From Flavobacteriaceae bacterium (GTDB lineage Bacteria; Bacteroidota; Bacteroidia; Flavobacteriales; Flavobacteriaceae): a DNA stretch of 47,912 bases. The notes under the pieces were generated by a model. That model worked only from the letters and a program-made list of their open reading frames with translations, was not told where the DNA came from and did not search any database. Below, in pieces: positions 45,401 to 47,912 of this stretch (position 1 is the first letter of the stretch; each line of letters opens with the position of its first letter). A program made the translations under genes and the position numbers. The DNA is taken from contig JANTFO010000005.1 in the NCBI GenBank assembly GCA_024763365.1, positions 1 to 47,912 on the forward strand. Direction: 5' to 3'.

Positions 45401-46768
45401 TTATTGAGGAAACAACTTTTCGATATTCTTTTCGGAATGGTATTTTGTGATTAATAAGAAATTACGTTCTACCATTCCATCTTTGTTTACCAGAATCGTT
45501 CGTGGATAGATTTTGGATATATATTGATGTCCTTTACTCTTCTTTGTGAGAAAGTACTGGTTATTAGAAAGAGGGGCATTATGCTGAAGTTCAGATTTAA
45601 TAGAAATAATATTTAAATCCGGAAACTTTTTTTGAATGTAAGCCATCCTGTTCCTGAGAATATTATCATTATATTGACTTGGAGAAGTTAAACAAATCAA
45701 TGAGATTTTGTTTTGTAATAAATCGTGAATGGATAGTAATGATCCATCGCTATCCAGTATTTCAAAATTCGGGAACAAAACATTTTCTTTCATTGTATTT
45801 TTCTCATGATTCAATTCTTGAAATTTTTTCTTTAAAATGTCATTTTTACAATACTTCTCAAAGAGTTCCCAATGCTTACTATTGATCAGATTTTCGTGAT
45901 TAAATAATAATTCTTCCATTTCCTTTGATAATAGGCGATTTTTTAAGGTAGGTAATTTTACTTTTTGATGTATTATCTCGAATAATTTATCATGAAATGC
46001 AGCATCATCCATTTTTTCGTCATTGGCTGTATAGGCTAAGTTGTATAGATAGGCTACAATATAATTCTGAAAGGCATAATAATCTGTAAATACCGGATCG
46101 TTGATGTCGATATTTTTTCTGTAATTATAATAAGTTCTGGAGAGAGGCTTAATACTATCTAATTTGTTTTTTTGTTTATGAAAATAGGGATATATCTCTT
46201 TTAACCTGTATACCGGATACATAGCCGCGGCTTCTACAAAATGCTTGAATTCTTTTGAAGCATTTGGTTCTGACTTTAGATACAGAGCAATTCTTTTACT
46301 TAGTTTGCGTGATAATTGGTCAATTTTTTCTTGAAATTCTTGTTCAGATAATAAAAAGTAAGAATAAAAAATACTACTTTCTATCTCATTGTCAAGAAAC
46401 AGATCTAATAACAATTCATTCCTTTCAGCACCTTGACCTTCAAAGGATAAAGTCTCATCAAAGTCCCAAGTGTTTAATCGAAATCTCAAACTGTCATTTT
46501 CTTCAAGGTATAAATATTGGAATTCATATCCATGTTTGAAAGAGTATAGTCCGGGGGTAATGTTTAGCTTAGTTGAGAAAGAATTATTTTGATTGAGCGG
46601 AAAACTGTCTATCACATTTTCATCTTTCATTAAGATAACATATGGTGACCTTGGGTTGATAATTTCACCACTTAAAAAAATTGGGGTATTTTCAATGGGT
46701 TTTTTGCATCCCACAGAAAATAGAAGGATTGTAAATAAAATACTGGTATAAAAAAATAAATACTTCAC
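45401..46768 (-). CDS. Lipoprotein with C-terminal thioredoxin-like domain lacking CxxC
   Basis: The 455-residue protein begins with a lipoprotein signal peptide; the lipobox FSVGC places the lipidated Cys at residue 21. Residues ~30-115 form a beta-rich domain like the N-terminal domain of Bacteroidota TlpA-family proteins. The middle (~120-320) is helical. Residues ~335-450 resemble a thioredoxin/AhpC fold (FPNFEILDSDGSLLSIHDLL then KISLICLTSPSQ). The expected CxxC is replaced by CLTS with one Cys, so redox activity is doubtful. The protein probably sits in the periplasm or outer membrane. Role unknown; it is divergent from the ABC-F gene. Confidence 0.7.
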   Translation of the reverse strand: MKYLFFYTSILFTILLFSVGCKKPIENTPIFLSGEIINPRSPYVILMKDENVIDSFPLNQNNSFSTKLNITPGLYSFKHGYEFQYLYLEENDSLRFRLNTWDFDETLSFEGQGAERNELLLDLFLDNEIESSIFYSYFLLSEQEFQEKIDQLSRKLSKRIALYLKSEPNASKEFKHFVEAAAMYPVYRLKEIYPYFHKQKNKLDSIKPLSRTYYNYRKNIDINDPVFTDYYAFQNYIVAYLYNLAYTANDEKMDDAAFHDKLFEIIHQKVKLPTLKNRLLSKEMEELLFNHENLINSKHWELFEKYCKNDILKKKFQELNHEKNTMKENVLFPNFEILDSDGSLLSIHDLLQNKISLICLTSPSQYNDNILRNRMAYIQKKFPDLNIISIKSELQHNAPLSNNQYFLTKKSKGHQYISKIYPRTILVNKDGMVERNFLLITKYHSEKNIEKLFPQ

Positions 46769-46853
46769 ATCACAAAAGTATTTAGTGGACAGAAGTTTCT
46801 TGTTAATTCCATGTTAAAACATCTTTTATTGAGAATTGTAAAAATAACAGTTA

Positions 46854-46883
46854 TTGCCAGTCTGTGAAATAATTATATTTTCG
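46854..46883 (+). promoter_or_regulatory. Promoter of the ABC-F gene
   Basis: TTG at 46854-46856, a 19-nt spacer, then TATTTTCG (46876-46883), one mismatch to TAnnTTTG. It leaves a leader of about 70 nt before ATG 46960. Confidence 0.5.
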
Positions 46884-46959
46884 CAAGCATAAAAACAAAT
46901 TTGTAACGTTCTGTATTAGCTTGATATACAAGAAATTACAAATAAATAAATGAATATAA

Positions 46960-47912
<953 letters not shown>

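Overview
The window is a low-GC chromosomal segment of a member of the Bacteroidota, most likely a flavobacterium-like lineage. Evidence: (1) RpoB, RpoC, RecQ and MutS2 have Bacteroidota-type sequences and lengths, and rpoC is followed by a DUF3467 gene; (2) start codons have A-rich upstream regions with no Shine-Dalgarno (SD) sequence, except rpsU; (3) several upstream regions carry the Bacteroidota sigma-A promoter form TTTG/TTG, 17-23 nt, TAnnTTTG. There are no rRNA genes, CRISPR arrays or recognisable insertion sequences. Genes are dense and mostly housekeeping.

Layout. 1-3.7 kb, minus strand: ExbD (cut by the left edge), ExbB, the NhaB Na+/H+ antiporter and AnmK (cell-wall recycling kinase). 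3.7-19.4 kb, plus strand: a translation/transcription superlocus: rpsU, xerC, hpf, tRNA-Thr/Tyr/Gly/Thr, tuf, tRNA-Trp, secE, nusG, rplK-rplA-rplJ-rplL, rpoB-rpoC, DUF3467, closed by a strong terminator. A 94-bp tandem duplication that includes the 3' end of tRNA-Trp lies between tRNA-Trp and secE. 19.4-23.6 kb: a small TonB-dependent receptor, a DUF2461 protein and a bifunctional NAD(P)H-hydrate repair enzyme. 23.9-26.9 kb: divergent ung and mutS2. 27.2-32.7 kb: a complete three-gene pyruvate dehydrogenase operon with a homodimeric AceE-type E1. 32.8-36.9 kb: recQ, divergent from kdsD-tatC. 36.9-40.2 kb, minus strand: pckA, a small membrane protein and a fused SpmA/SpmB-like protein. 40.3-43.7 kb, minus strand: a cyclic-2,3-diphosphoglycerate-synthetase-like P-loop NTPase, carbamate kinase and ornithine carbamoyltransferase, ending in a terminator. 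44-46.8 kb, minus strand: citrate synthase and a thioredoxin-fold lipoprotein. The right edge cuts a YbiT-type ABC-F gene.

How the parts fit. The central block supplies ribosomal proteins, EF-Tu, secretion and RNA polymerase. The metabolic genes form a carbon node: pyruvate dehydrogenase and citrate synthase feed the TCA cycle, PEP carboxykinase links oxaloacetate to PEP, and the carbamoyltransferase/carbamate kinase pair could make ATP from citrulline.

Most interesting signals: the lone strong SD in front of rpsU, which fits autoregulation by bS21 in a lineage that otherwise ignores SDs; the NTPase-carbamate kinase-OTC module without arginine deiminase; the tandem duplication at tRNA-Trp; perfect palindromes upstream of citrate synthase and pyruvate dehydrogenase; and terminators that overlap the next gene's promoter-like elements. 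I found no unmistakable new defence or mobile system. All motif and family calls were made by eye.
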